Positions 42,903-54,210 of a DNA stretch of 64,000 nucleotides are shown here, in pieces. Positions within the stretch are counted from its first letter, which is position 1; each line of letters opens with the position of its first letter. The DNA comes from Kitasatospora sp. MAA4 (GTDB lineage Bacteria > Actinomycetota > Actinomycetes > Streptomycetales > Streptomycetaceae): NCBI RefSeq assembly GCF_029893355.1, contig NZ_JARZAI010000003.1, positions 62,001-126,000 on the forward strand, in the 5' to 3' direction. The translations under genes were made by a program, and so were the position numbers. The notes below the pieces were generated by a model, which saw only the letters and a list, made by a program, of their open reading frames with translations, searched no databases and was not told where the DNA came from.

Positions 42903-43546
42903 ACGGCCGGGAGGGGGGCCCTCGGATCGTCTTCTGGCGCCACGGACAGACGTCGTGGAACCTGGAGTCGCGCTTCCAGGGCAGCACCGACATCGCGCTG
43001 ACGGAGACCGGTGTCGCGCAGGCCAAGCGGTCCGCCCGGCTGCTCGCCGGGCTCAGCCCCGACCTGCTGATCTCCTCGGACCTCCAGCGGGCGGCCGCGA
43101 CGGCCGCCGAGCTGGCCAGGCTCACCGGTCTGGACGTCCAGCACCACGCGGGCCTGCAGGAGACCTACGCGGGCGAGTGGCAGGGCCTGACCAACGCGGA
43201 GATCCGCGCCAGGTTCCCCGAGCAGTACGAGGCCTGGGGGCGCGGCGAGGCGGTCCGGCGCGGCGGCGGCGAGCTGAGCAGCGAGGTCGCGGACCGCTCG
43301 GTGCCGATCGTGCTGGAGGCCGTCGACAAGCTGCCGGAGCGGGGCACGCTGGTCGTGGTCAGCCACGGTGGCACCATCCGCACCATGCTCGGGCGACTGC
43401 TCGGCCTGGAGCCGGTCCAGTGGGAGTGCTTCGGCGGACTCTCCAACTGCTGCTGGTCGGTGCTCGGCCGCGGCGCGCGCGGTTGGCGCCTGTTGGAGCA
43501 CAACGCGGGGACGCTGCCGCAGCCCGTCATCGGTGACGACACCTGA
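42899..43546 (+). CDS. Histidine phosphatase / phosphoglycerate mutase-like protein, apparent CTG start
   Basis: A 215-residue histidine phosphatase. The catalytic motif FWRHGQTSWN lies at residues 12-21, where the His is phosphorylated. SSDLQRAAATA and VVVSHGGTIRTML carry the second Arg and His. No ATG, GTG or TTG occurs in frame between the catalytic motif and well inside rsfS. The frame can start at CTG 42899, whose last two bases overlap the rsfS stop (CTGA), with GAGGA six bases upstream. That mimics the ATGA coupling seen elsewhere. The substrate may be a phosphosugar or another phosphoester; the family does not decide it. Confidence 0.88.
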   Translation: MNGREGGPRIVFWRHGQTSWNLESRFQGSTDIALTETGVAQAKRSARLLAGLSPDLLISSDLQRAAATAAELARLTGLDVQHHAGLQETYAGEWQGLTNAEIRARFPEQYEAWGRGEAVRRGGGELSSEVADRSVPIVLEAVDKLPERGTLVVVSHGGTIRTMLGRLLGLEPVQWECFGGLSNCCWSVLGRGARGWRLLEHNAGTLPQPVIGDDT

Positions 43547-43662
43547 GGGCGGGCGCGGTCCCCGCACCGGGATTTCGTAGTTCCGGGCCTGACCAGCTAG
43601 AGTCTTCCTCGTTCGCAGGAAACGCGCCGCCCGGTCGGGCGGCGGAGGATCCTGAGAAGTGC

Positions 43663-43735
<73 letters not shown>

Positions 43736-43772
43736 CTCCGCACCAGGAGTCCGCGAGGACGCCGCGTGTCGC

Positions 43773-43845
<73 letters not shown>

Positions 43846-43851
43846 CAACAA

Positions 43852-43890
43852 GCCGAAGGCCGGTATCCGAAACGGGTACCGGCCTTCGGC
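43852..43890 (+). terminator. Terminator after the first two tRNA-Ala genes
   Basis: GCCGAAGGCCGGTATCCG at 43852-43869, loop AAA, and a complement at 43873-43890 with one mismatch. Confidence 0.85.
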
Positions 43891-44006
43891 GTTCCCCCGC
43901 GGGGGCCCGTCACCGAGGGCTGGGAACGGATTGGTTGAGCAGGCCGTGGAGCGTGTAAAGTAAGACGTGTCGCCGAGGGAAACCGCCGGTGACAGGCAGT
44001 GTGTCT

Positions 44007-44079
<73 letters not shown>

Positions 44080-44087
44080 CAGACAGA

Positions 44088-44124
44088 TGACCCACCTACC
44101 ACATGTGGTAGGTGGGTCATTTTT
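44088..44124 (+). terminator. Terminator after tRNA-Ala copy 3
   Basis: A perfect 16-base self-complementary sequence (TGACCCACCTACCACA and its complement, 44088-44119) followed by TTTTT. This is the clearest factor-independent terminator in the window. Being palindromic, it also ends the convergent MFS gene. Confidence 0.92.
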
Positions 44125-44129
44125 CGTTT

Positions 44130-45407
44130 TCAGGCAGCCAGCGGCTTCGGACGGGACGTCAGCCAGGGCAGCGCGGCCGCGGCGACGGTGATCGTGCCGA
44201 GCACCAGGAACGCCGTGCCGTAGCCGGAGTCCGCGGCCAGTCGGGAGACCAGCAGCGGGCCGAAGATCCCGGCCAGGCTCCAGCCGATCAGCATCAGCCC
44301 GTAGATCGCGCCGACATGCGCCAGGCCGAAGAACTCCGAGGCTACGGCGGGCATGGTGGCGAAGCCGCCGCCGAAGGAGAGGCAGACCAGCGCGGCCAGC
44401 GGGAGGAACATCGCCGGCGAGCTGACCTGGGAGAGCCCGATCAGGCAGAGCCCCTGCGAGCCGAGCATCAGCACGAAGGCGGTCATCAGGCCGGTCCGGC
44501 CGGAGAGCCAGCCCCAGAGCGGGCGACCGACGGTGTTGAACACCCCGAGCGCGCCGGTCAACGCGGCGGCGGCGGTCGGGCTCAGGCCGGTCAGGCTGCC
44601 GGCCGCCGGGGCCACCACCGAGAGCATGCTGATGCCGGCGGCGGTGTTGAAGAGCAGGATCACGGTCAGCAGGTACCACTGCGGGGTGCGCAGCGCCTGC
44701 GCCGTCCGGTGGCCGCGCAGCGCCTTGCGGTCCGCGGTGGCGGCCGGCTGCGGCGGGTTGCGGAAGAACGCGGCGCCGGTCAGCGTGGTCACCAGGAAGA
44801 TCGCGCCCAGCACCAGCAGGGCCCGGGCCGGATCGGCGCCGAAATGCGCCACCAGGGCCCGCATCAGCGGCGCGCCGATCACCGAGCCGAGGCCGAAGCC
44901 GCCGGTGGCGACGCCGGCCGCCAGCGCCCGGTGGGAGGGGAACCACTTCTGCAGCATGGTGGTCGGCACGATGTAGCCCAGTCCCAGGCCGACGCCGCTG
45001 ATCACGCCGTAGCCGAGCAGCACCAGCCAGAAGTCGCCGCGCCCGTCCGCGCAGCCGGCCAGCAGCAGACCGCCCGCGTAGAGGACTCCGGCCACCAGGG
45101 CGATCCCGCGCGGCGGGCGACGGCTCATCAGCAGTCCGCCCAGCACCGTGCCGACGAAGACCAGGGCGTGCGCGGTGGCGAACGGCAGCCCGGCCTCGTC
45201 GCGGCCGAGCGCGAAGGCGCTGTGCGGCGACTGCAGGCCGGCGGAGAGGATGCTCCAGGAGTACACCGAGCCGTACGCGAGCTGGTTCAGCACCACGGCG
45301 GCGGCCACCAGGCCCCGGCGGCGGCCGATCCGGCCGAGCCGGCCGCGTCGCCGGGGTGTGCCGGGGGGTGCGGCGGGTGGACGGGTCAGGGTGGCAGAGG
45401 ACAGCAC
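44130..45407 (-). CDS. MFS transporter, oxalate/formate antiporter-like (OFA) type
   Basis: A 425-residue protein with twelve membrane segments. Segment 1 includes VAAAVVLNQLAYGSVYSWSI. The loop after segment 2 has an MFS-like basic motif (LLMSRRPPRG). GYGVISGVGLGLGYIVPTTMLQKWFP is typical of the OFA monocarboxylate group. The second half contains NTVGRPLWGWLSGRTG. The substrate may be a small organic acid; sequence alone does not settle it. ATG 45407 gives a basic cytoplasmic start. It is convergent with the tRNA genes and divergent from the regulator at 45602. Confidence 0.88.
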   Translation of the reverse strand: MLSSATLTRPPAAPPGTPRRRGRLGRIGRRRGLVAAAVVLNQLAYGSVYSWSILSAGLQSPHSAFALGRDEAGLPFATAHALVFVGTVLGGLLMSRRPPRGIALVAGVLYAGGLLLAGCADGRGDFWLVLLGYGVISGVGLGLGYIVPTTMLQKWFPSHRALAAGVATGGFGLGSVIGAPLMRALVAHFGADPARALLVLGAIFLVTTLTGAAFFRNPPQPAATADRKALRGHRTAQALRTPQWYLLTVILLFNTAAGISMLSVVAPAAGSLTGLSPTAAAALTGALGVFNTVGRPLWGWLSGRTGLMTAFVLMLGSQGLCLIGLSQVSSPAMFLPLAALVCLSFGGGFATMPAVASEFFGLAHVGAIYGLMLIGWSLAGIFGPLLVSRLAADSGYGTAFLVLGTITVAAAALPWLTSRPKPLAA

Positions 45408-45601
45408 GAGGGCACCGCTTCCGGGGGAGGACCAGGGGATTTCCGACCTGTCCTACGGCTGACGGCCACTCCTGGTTACGGCTGAAACGTCGGAACGGCC
45501 CGATCCCGGTGATTCCACTGGCCCGTTCGGCGGCCTCGATCACAGAGTGTGACTGTCGGGCCCGGTGTCCGCCCGACCGCCGGGACCGCTACCGTCGAGC
45601 C

Positions 45602-46915
45602 ATGTCCGACCTGGCGCGCAAGCGGAACGAAGAGCTGGCCCGGATACTGCACCAGCTCGCCTGGAACCCCGAACGCCTGGCGCGCGAGGTCAACCTGGTG
45701 GTGCCCGCCGAGCTGGCGATCAGCTCCACCGCGCCGTACAAGTGGCGCGACCGCGGGATGGTGCCGCGCGCCCCGCACGACCAGGCCGTCTGCGAGGTGC
45801 TCAGCCGCGCGGTCGGGATCGCGGTCACCTACCAGCAGCTGTGGGGGCGGATGGGCAGCCGGCGCGGCGCCAAGGCCCTCTCGCCGCAGCTGCTCACCGA
45901 CCCCTGGACCGCCGACACCGCGCAGACCGCGCTGCGCGAGGCGGCGGCCGACGCCGCCCCGGTCCGGCTGACCGACCTGTTCCGCGGCGACGAGCTGGCG
46001 CTGGCGGCCCGGCACTGGGCCTCGCCGCCGCCGCCCGTGACCGGCGGCGAGGGGGCGCTGCGGATCGCCCCCGAGCAGCTGACCGACCTGCGGATCAGCC
46101 ACGACAGCAAGTGGCGGCTGGAGCAGTCCTGCGGGGGCGGCCTGGTGCTCAACCCCGCCAAGGCCGAACTCTCGATGGTGGGGAAGCTGCTGGAGCTCGG
46201 CTCGTACGGCCGGGACGAGCCGCTGGGGCGCGGGCTCTACGGTGCGGCGAGCCGGCTGGCCCGACTGGTCGGCTGGGCCGACTACGACATGGGCAACGAG
46301 GCCGGCGCGCAGCGCGCCTTCGTCGCCGCGCTGCGCGCCGCCCACGTCTCGGGCGACCCGCGGCTGGGGGTGAGCGTGGTCGGCTGCCTGGCCGTCCAGG
46401 CGACCGACGGGCCGGCCGGGCGCAGCCTGGACGCCGTGGCGATGCTCGACACCGCACTGCGCGCCGCCGAGGGCTCGCTCACCGCGGGTGAACGCGCGCT
46501 CCAGCTGGGGCGGATCGCCCGCGCGTACGGCCGCCGGGGTGAGCGGGCGGGCGCGGAGCAGGCAGCCGAGCAGGCGTTCGCGGCCCTGGCCTCCGAGCGC
46601 CCGCCGCACAGGGGGCAGGAGCGGGCCGACCTGGAGGGCATGGTCGGCGAGGCCCACCTCTTCCTCGGCGACCACGAGCGGGCCCGCGCCCTGCTCGCCT
46701 CGGCCGTCCGCGAGCTGACGCCCGAGCGGGCCCGGGCGAAGGCCCTGCTGATGGTCCGCCTCGCCGACTCCTACCGCCGCACCGGCGACCACGAGCAGGC
46801 CGCCCCGATCGCCGACCGGGCCCGCCGACTGGCCGCCGGCATGCAGTCCGCCCGGGTGGCCCGCGCCCTGCGGGACTTCGACACCGCCTCCCGGCTTTCC
46901 GGGGAAGTGAATTGA
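45602..46915 (+). CDS. Putative regulator with N-terminal DNA-binding-like region and TPR-like repeats
   Basis: A 437-residue cytoplasmic protein. Residues 1-85 (NEELARILHQLAWNPERLAR, then TAPYKWRDRGMVPRAPHDQA) look like the degenerate helix-turn-helix seen in a Streptomyces family of regulators. Residues 200-430 form helical repeats (YDMGNEAGAQRAFVAALRAA, LFLGDHERARALLASAVREL, DSYRRTGDHEQAAPIADRAR). The build suggests a transcription factor or signalling adaptor. ATG 45602 is the first good start. It is divergent from the MFS gene, whose expression it might control. The next gene is 110 bases on. Confidence 0.72.
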   Translation: MSDLARKRNEELARILHQLAWNPERLAREVNLVVPAELAISSTAPYKWRDRGMVPRAPHDQAVCEVLSRAVGIAVTYQQLWGRMGSRRGAKALSPQLLTDPWTADTAQTALREAAADAAPVRLTDLFRGDELALAARHWASPPPPVTGGEGALRIAPEQLTDLRISHDSKWRLEQSCGGGLVLNPAKAELSMVGKLLELGSYGRDEPLGRGLYGAASRLARLVGWADYDMGNEAGAQRAFVAALRAAHVSGDPRLGVSVVGCLAVQATDGPAGRSLDAVAMLDTALRAAEGSLTAGERALQLGRIARAYGRRGERAGAEQAAEQAFAALASERPPHRGQERADLEGMVGEAHLFLGDHERARALLASAVRELTPERARAKALLMVRLADSYRRTGDHEQAAPIADRARRLAAGMQSARVARALRDFDTASRLSGEVN

Positions 46916-47025
46916 CGGGTGTTCAGCTTTCCTCCCCGCCGCGTGGATCGCCCGGGACGGAGTCTCGGCCTAGGCTCGACCGGCGAAGCCTGATCATCGG
47001 GCGGACACGAAGGAGCGTTTTCGGT

Positions 47026-48027
47026 ATGAAGGTACTCATCTCCGGCGGTGCCGGGTTCATCGGCAGCACCGTCGGTTCGGCCTGCCTGGACGCGGGCATC
47101 ACCCCGGTCGTGCTGGACAGCCTGGTGACCGGGCGCCGCGAGTTCACCGAGGGGCGCGCGTTCTACGAGGGCGACATCGCCGACGGCGCGCTGGTCGACC
47201 GGATCTTCGCCGAGCACCCCGACATCGAGGCGGTCGTGCACTGCGCGGCGCTGATCGTCGTACCGGACTCCGTCGGCGACCCGCTGGGCTACTACCGGGC
47301 CAACGTCTCCAAGAGCCTGGACTTCGTGGGACACCTGCTGCGCAACGGCTGCGGCCGGATGGTCTTCAGCTCCTCGGGCTCGATCTACCAGCCCGGCGAG
47401 GACTTCAGCGTCGACGAGGACTCGGCGATCGCCCCGCAGAGCCCGTACGCGCGCACCAAGGCCGTCTGCGAGGGGATGTTCGCCGACATCGCCGCCACCC
47501 AGCCGATCCGGATCCTCTCGCTGCGCTACTTCAACCCGATCGGCGCCGACCCGAAGATGCGCACCGGACTCCAGGTGCGCCGGCCCAGCTTCGCGCTCGG
47601 CAAGCTGATCGAGGCGCAGGAGGACGGCGTCCCGTTCCGGATCACCGGGACGGACTACGCCACCCGGGACGGCTCGGGGATCCGCGACTACATCCACGTC
47701 TGGGACCTGGCGACCGCGCACGTCGCGGCGCTCGGGCGGTTCGACGAGGTGCTGGCGGGGGAGACCCGGTCGTCCGTGATCAACCTCGGCACCGGTACCG
47801 GCACCACGGTGAACGAGCTGGTGGCGGCCTTCAACAGCGTGGTCGAGACCCCGGTCGCGGTGGTCGAGGCCGAGGCGCGCCCGGGCGACGTGGCCGGGGC
47901 CTACACCCGCAGCGACCGGGCGCTGCGGCTGCTGGACTGGACGCCGCAGTACTCCATCGCCGAGGGCATCCACGACTCGCTGCGGTGGGCGGAGCTGCGC
48001 GACGAGCGGCTCGGCGCAGGCGTCTGA
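47026..48027 (+). CDS. galE: UDP-glucose 4-epimerase (GalE-like SDR)
   Basis: A 333-residue extended short-chain dehydrogenase. The NAD-binding loop GGAGFIG lies at residues 7-13. The catalytic Ser sits in MVFSSSGSIYQPGE, and YARTK supplies the YxxxK pair. RYFNPIGADP and GSGIRDYIHVWDLATAH are typical of GalE. It interconverts UDP-glucose and UDP-galactose, or a related sugar pair. ATG 47026 with AAGGAG upstream is chosen over earlier in-frame codons. Whether it is the housekeeping galE or an envelope-sugar paralogue is undecided. Confidence 0.88.
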   Translation: MKVLISGGAGFIGSTVGSACLDAGITPVVLDSLVTGRREFTEGRAFYEGDIADGALVDRIFAEHPDIEAVVHCAALIVVPDSVGDPLGYYRANVSKSLDFVGHLLRNGCGRMVFSSSGSIYQPGEDFSVDEDSAIAPQSPYARTKAVCEGMFADIAATQPIRILSLRYFNPIGADPKMRTGLQVRRPSFALGKLIEAQEDGVPFRITGTDYATRDGSGIRDYIHVWDLATAHVAALGRFDEVLAGETRSSVINLGTGTGTTVNELVAAFNSVVETPVAVVEAEARPGDVAGAYTRSDRALRLLDWTPQYSIAEGIHDSLRWAELRDERLGAGV

Positions 48028-48098
48028 CAGCTGCGGTAGGTGGCGGGCGGCGCGGCCCGCTCGCCACCTGCCGGGTGCGCCTGCGGTACCCTGACCCC

Positions 48099-48137
48099 AT
48101 GCGAACCGTGCGCCTGCTCCTTAGCCGGCCGCGCTGA
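48099..48137 (+). CDS. leuS leader peptide (12 aa) with three consecutive Leu codons
   Basis: ATG 48099 opens a 12-residue peptide, MRTVRLLLSRPR, ending in TGA at 48137. Three adjacent Leu codons (CTG CTC CTT) lie in its middle. A terminator with a T-tract lies about 50 bases downstream and leuS itself at 48282. This is the layout of ribosome-mediated attenuation: scarce charged tRNA-Leu stalls the ribosome on the Leu codons and favours read-through. Confidence 0.78.
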   Translation: MRTVRLLLSRPR

Positions 48138-48206
48138 CCAGGACCGGCCGCCCGTTCGGGCCGCGCCGGAGTCAGCGTGGCGTCCCCTCCTGCGAGGGGC
48201 TTTTTT
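48129..48206 (+). promoter_or_regulatory. leuS transcription attenuator
   Basis: A long hairpin can form between CCGCGCTGAC (48129-48138, spanning the leader stop) and GTCAGCGTGG (48171-48180). Next comes the terminator stem CCCCTC-CTGC-GAGGGG (48184-48199), followed by C and TTTTTT (48201-48206). Which pairing competes with the terminator was not resolved by eye. Confidence 0.72.
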
Positions 48207-48281
48207 ATTTCCCCCGCAGCTTCCCGGCAGTCCAGCCCGGCTGACGATTCGCTATCTGACATCGATGGAGCTTGAAGGACC

Positions 48282-51170
<2,889 letters not shown>

Positions 51171-51196
51171 CGAAGAGCGGTCGAAGAGCCGTGGAG

Positions 51197-51229
51197 AGGC
51201 CGGTCCCTGGTGCGTCCAGGGGCCGGCCT
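51197..51229 (+). terminator. Terminator after leuS
   Basis: AGGCCGGTCCCTGG at 51197-51210, loop TGCGT, and CCAGGGGCCGGCCT at 51216-51229 with one wobble. Confidence 0.8.
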
Positions 51230-51378
51230 TCGGTTTGCGCGCAGATTCCCTCGGGGTCATCCCTGAGCTGTCCCTGATCTCCGGGCCAGGCCGCCCCTTG
51301 CCCCCTCCCAGCGGCGCTCCGGACGGCTACCGTGGGAACCAGAGGCAGCACCGGCAAGCGTGGAAGGCGGCAACCCCC

Positions 51379-52140
51379 ATGGAAGCGATCGGCGCAGTGA
51401 TCGCACTGGTCGTGCTGTTCGGGATCGGCATCGTGACCCTCCTGATCGTCGCGGCGGTCAAGGCGGGCAAGGCGGTGGCGGCGACGGTCGAGCGGACCGA
51501 GACCAACGCCCGCCGGGCTGTGGAGAACGTCACGCTGAAGGCCCGGACCTACACCAAGCCGGGCGCCGCCGGGCAGATCGCCGGCGTCCGGCTCTCGCTG
51601 CGGACCTCGCTGCGCGGCACCCGGGAGGTGCTGGAGGCCGGCGTCGGCGGGGACGGGCAGCTCGCCGAGGCGCTGCAGCTGCTCGGGCGGCTGGACGCGC
51701 ACGCGGCCGAGCTGGACCGCGAACTGCGGATGCTGGAGCGTGAGCCCGAGTCGAGCCGGGTCAGCGCGAAGCTGCCGGAGCTGCGCGAGCGGGCGGAGCG
51801 GATCACGCACTCCGCGGAGTCGATGCGGTGGGCGGCGCAGGACCGGATGCACCGCTTCGCGGAGGACGAGCTGACCAGGCTCAGCCAGGACTGCGAGAGC
51901 GAGGCGGGCGCGCTGCGGCACTGGGACACGGGGGCTGCTGACGCTCCGTCCGGTGCCGCTGCTTCTTCCGCCGCCGGTCCTGCCGCCTCTGGTCCTGCCG
52001 CTGCCGGTCCTGCCGCTGCGCCGGGCATCGCCGCGGCGGGCGCTCGGCTGAGTGCTGAGGAGATGCTCGGCCTGGCCGAACCGCTGACCCGGTTCGCCCA
52101 GCGCCTGCGCAAGCCCAGCCCCGGGTCCTCCGCCGGCTGA
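51379..52140 (+). CDS. Membrane-anchored coiled-coil protein, unknown function
   Basis: A 253-residue protein with an N-terminal helix (AIGAVIALVVLFGIGIVTLL, residues 3-22). A long charged helical region follows (about 50-180, DAHAAELDRELRMLEREPES and similar), likely a coiled coil. Then comes an Ala/Pro/Gly/Ser linker (AGPAASGPAAAGPAAAPG) and a short conserved-looking C-terminus. ATG 51379 has GGAAGG about 15 bases upstream. No enzyme motif. It follows the leuS terminator, so it has its own promoter. The DNA of the linker is itself repetitive (CCTGCCGCTGCCGGT units). Confidence 0.72.
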   Translation: MEAIGAVIALVVLFGIGIVTLLIVAAVKAGKAVAATVERTETNARRAVENVTLKARTYTKPGAAGQIAGVRLSLRTSLRGTREVLEAGVGGDGQLAEALQLLGRLDAHAAELDRELRMLEREPESSRVSAKLPELRERAERITHSAESMRWAAQDRMHRFAEDELTRLSQDCESEAGALRHWDTGAADAPSGAAASSAAGPAASGPAAAGPAAAPGIAAAGARLSAEEMLGLAEPLTRFAQRLRKPSPGSSAG

Positions 52141-52205
52141 TCGGGGCAGGTGCCTCGCTCGGGCTCCGCTGTTCTCCGTGACGTTCGGGGAGTAACCTCC
52201 GGCTC

Positions 52206-53051
52206 ATGCCCGCCCACCTCGCGATTGTCACCGATTCCACGGCCTACCTGCCCCAGGACGCTGTCGACCGGCACCGGATCGCGACGGTCCCGCTGAGCGT
52301 GGTGGTGGGCGACGAGGTGCTGATCGAGGGCGTGGAGATCTCCCCGAAGGACGTGGCGGAGGCGCTGCGCGCCAAGCGCCGGGTGACCACCTCCCGGCCC
52401 GGTCCCGAGACCTTCGCCGCCGCCTACCGCGCGGCGGCCGAGGCCGGCGCGGAGGGCGTCGTCTCCCTCCACCTGTCCGCGGAACTGTCCGGCACCTGCG
52501 AGGCCGCCCGGTTGGCTGCCGCCGAGGCCGAGTTGCCGGTCCGGGTGGTCGACAGCCGGATGGTCGGCATGGCGCTCGGCTACGCCGTCCTGGCCGCCGC
52601 CGAGGCCGCCGCCGCCGGCCGGGGGCTCGACGAGGTCGTCGCGGCCGCCGAGCGCCGGGCCGGTGCCTCGCGCGGCTTCTTCTACGTCGACACCCTCGAG
52701 TACCTGCGCCGTGGCGGCCGGATCGGTGCCGCACGCGCGCTGCTCGGCTCCGCGCTCGCGGTGAAGCCGCTGCTGCACCTCTCCGGCGGACGGATCGAAC
52801 CGCTGGAGAAGGTCCGCACGGCGTCCCGGGCGATCGCGCGGCTGGAGGAGATCGCGGTCGAGCAGGCCGGACAGGCGGAGGTGGACATCACGGTCCATCA
52901 CCTGGCCGCCGAGGAGCGGGCGGAGCCGCTGGCGGAGCGCCTGCGGGAACGGGTGCCGGGGCTGCGTGACCTGTACGTGGGGGAGGTGGGCGCGGTGATC
53001 GGCGCGCATGTCGGTCCGGGACTGCTGGCCGTGGTGGTCTCGCCGCGCTGA
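52206..53051 (+). CDS. DegV family fatty-acid-binding protein
   Basis: A 281-residue protein of the DegV fold, which binds a fatty acid and serves as the FakB subunit in fatty acid kinase systems. Motifs: IVTDSTAYLP at the N-terminus, TTSRPGPETF, VVDSRMVGMALGYAV, GRIGAARALLGSALAVKPLL and GPGLLAVVV near the end (usually preceded by His, here IGAHVGPG). ATG 52206 gives normal length. No FakA kinase gene is nearby. It is followed by the competence-like pair comEA and comEC, the order common in Streptomyces. Confidence 0.92.
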   Translation: MPAHLAIVTDSTAYLPQDAVDRHRIATVPLSVVVGDEVLIEGVEISPKDVAEALRAKRRVTTSRPGPETFAAAYRAAAEAGAEGVVSLHLSAELSGTCEAARLAAAEAELPVRVVDSRMVGMALGYAVLAAAEAAAAGRGLDEVVAAAERRAGASRGFFYVDTLEYLRRGGRIGAARALLGSALAVKPLLHLSGGRIEPLEKVRTASRAIARLEEIAVEQAGQAEVDITVHHLAAEERAEPLAERLRERVPGLRDLYVGEVGAVIGAHVGPGLLAVVVSPR

Positions 53052-53076
53052 AACTCGCCCATGCGGGGGACGTTCG

Positions 53077-53103
53077 TTGTCCACAGGGGCCGGGTTATCC
53101 ACA
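53077..53103 (+). promoter_or_regulatory. Pair of DnaA boxes upstream of comEA
   Basis: TTGTCCACA (53077-53085) and TTATCCACA (53095-53103), same orientation, 18 bases apart start to start, each followed by GG. The first is the preferred Streptomyces box and the second the E. coli consensus. They lie 52-78 bases before the comEA start. Confidence 0.65.
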
Positions 53104-53154
53104 GGAATTTCGCCGTTGCTGCCGACGGGCTCTCGGGTCCCTACCGTCGTGCCC

Positions 53155-54186
53155 ATGAGAACCACGACGAGCACCGACCTTGCCCGGCACCGGCTGAACC
53201 ACCTCTTCGCGGTGACCGACCAGCCGATCACCGACCGACCCGCCGAGGCGAAGCCCTGCCTGGCCAGGTCGGCCGCTGACCTGTCTGCCGCTGACCTGTC
53301 TGCCGCCGACCTGGCCGCCACCGACTTGTCTGCCAAGGATCTGCCGGTGGACTGGCCGCGCGGCTACGGGCGCCGCCGCGACCACCGCCGAGCCGATCCG
53401 GCCGCTGCTCCCCCTCCCCTCCCACCGGAGGCTGACGTCGGATCAGATCCCTCCGCCTCCACCACCCCTCCCCGTGCCGCTTCCCGGTTCCGGTTCCGGT
53501 TCCGCCTGCCGTCGGGTCTGCACTCGCTGCTCTGGGTGGACCGAAGAGCCGTCCTCGGCCTCAGCGTGCTCCTGCTGCTCGCGGTGGCCTACGCCGTCCA
53601 GCACTTCTGGTTCGGTCGCCCGCAGGCGGTCGCCGTGCCGGCGGCCTCCACCGCGACGGCCGGGGCTCCGAGGTCCGCCGTCGCCCAGGCCGGCACGCTG
53701 CCCCTCGCACCGGCGGCTGCCACCGTGCCGGCCGCGGCCGCCGGTGCGCCGGACGCCTCGGCACAGCAGGCCCCCGCCGTGGTGGTCGACGTAGCGGGCA
53801 AGGTCGCGCATCCCGGGCTCCGCTCGCTGCCGGGCGGGTCCCGGGTGGCCGACGCGGTCCAGGCCGCCGGGGGAGCCCAGCCGGGGGTGGACACCGACGA
53901 GCTCAACCTCGCGCGGATCCTGGTCGACGGTGAGCAGATCCTGGTGGGCGCACCGGCGCCACCCGCCGGGCATGCCGCGACGCCCGCTCCGCAGGCGCCG
54001 GTCAGCCTCAACCGCGCGACCTGGGAGCAGCTCGACGCCCTGCCCGGCATCGGTCCGGTTCTCGCCCAGCACATCATCGACTTCCGCGGTTCCCACGCCG
54101 GCTTCCGCTCCCTGGACCAGCTCCGACAGATCAGCGGGATCGGCGCACGGAAGTTCGCCGAGCTGAAACCACTACTCACGTTGTGA
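53155..54186 (+). CDS. comEA: ComEA family helix-hairpin-helix DNA-binding membrane protein
   Basis: A 343-residue protein. The cytoplasmic N-terminus (1-120) contains five ADLxA-type units at about residues 41-62 and an FRFRFRFR strip. The membrane helix is at about 124-143 (RAVLGLSVLLLLAVAYAVQH). An outer SLBB-like domain (about 205-270, VVDVAGKVAHPGLRSLPGGS) follows. The helix-hairpin-helix pair comes last: LNRATWEQLDALPGIGPVLA and LDQLRQISGIGARKFAEL. In competent bacteria ComEA binds incoming DNA; in Streptomyces its role is unclear. ATG 53155 is chosen over upstream codons. Next to comEC. Confidence 0.88.
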   Translation: MRTTTSTDLARHRLNHLFAVTDQPITDRPAEAKPCLARSAADLSAADLSAADLAATDLSAKDLPVDWPRGYGRRRDHRRADPAAAPPPLPPEADVGSDPSASTTPPRAASRFRFRFRLPSGLHSLLWVDRRAVLGLSVLLLLAVAYAVQHFWFGRPQAVAVPAASTATAGAPRSAVAQAGTLPLAPAAATVPAAAAGAPDASAQQAPAVVVDVAGKVAHPGLRSLPGGSRVADAVQAAGGAQPGVDTDELNLARILVDGEQILVGAPAPPAGHAATPAPQAPVSLNRATWEQLDALPGIGPVLAQHIIDFRGSHAGFRSLDQLRQISGIGARKFAELKPLLTL

Positions 54187-54210
54187 GCCCGAGCGAAGGG
54201 GGTGGCCGCA

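Noticed and set aside
48181-48206. T-box riboswitch upstream of leuS
   Set aside because: No T-box motif or specifier stem was found; a Leu-rich leader peptide plus terminator explains the region better.
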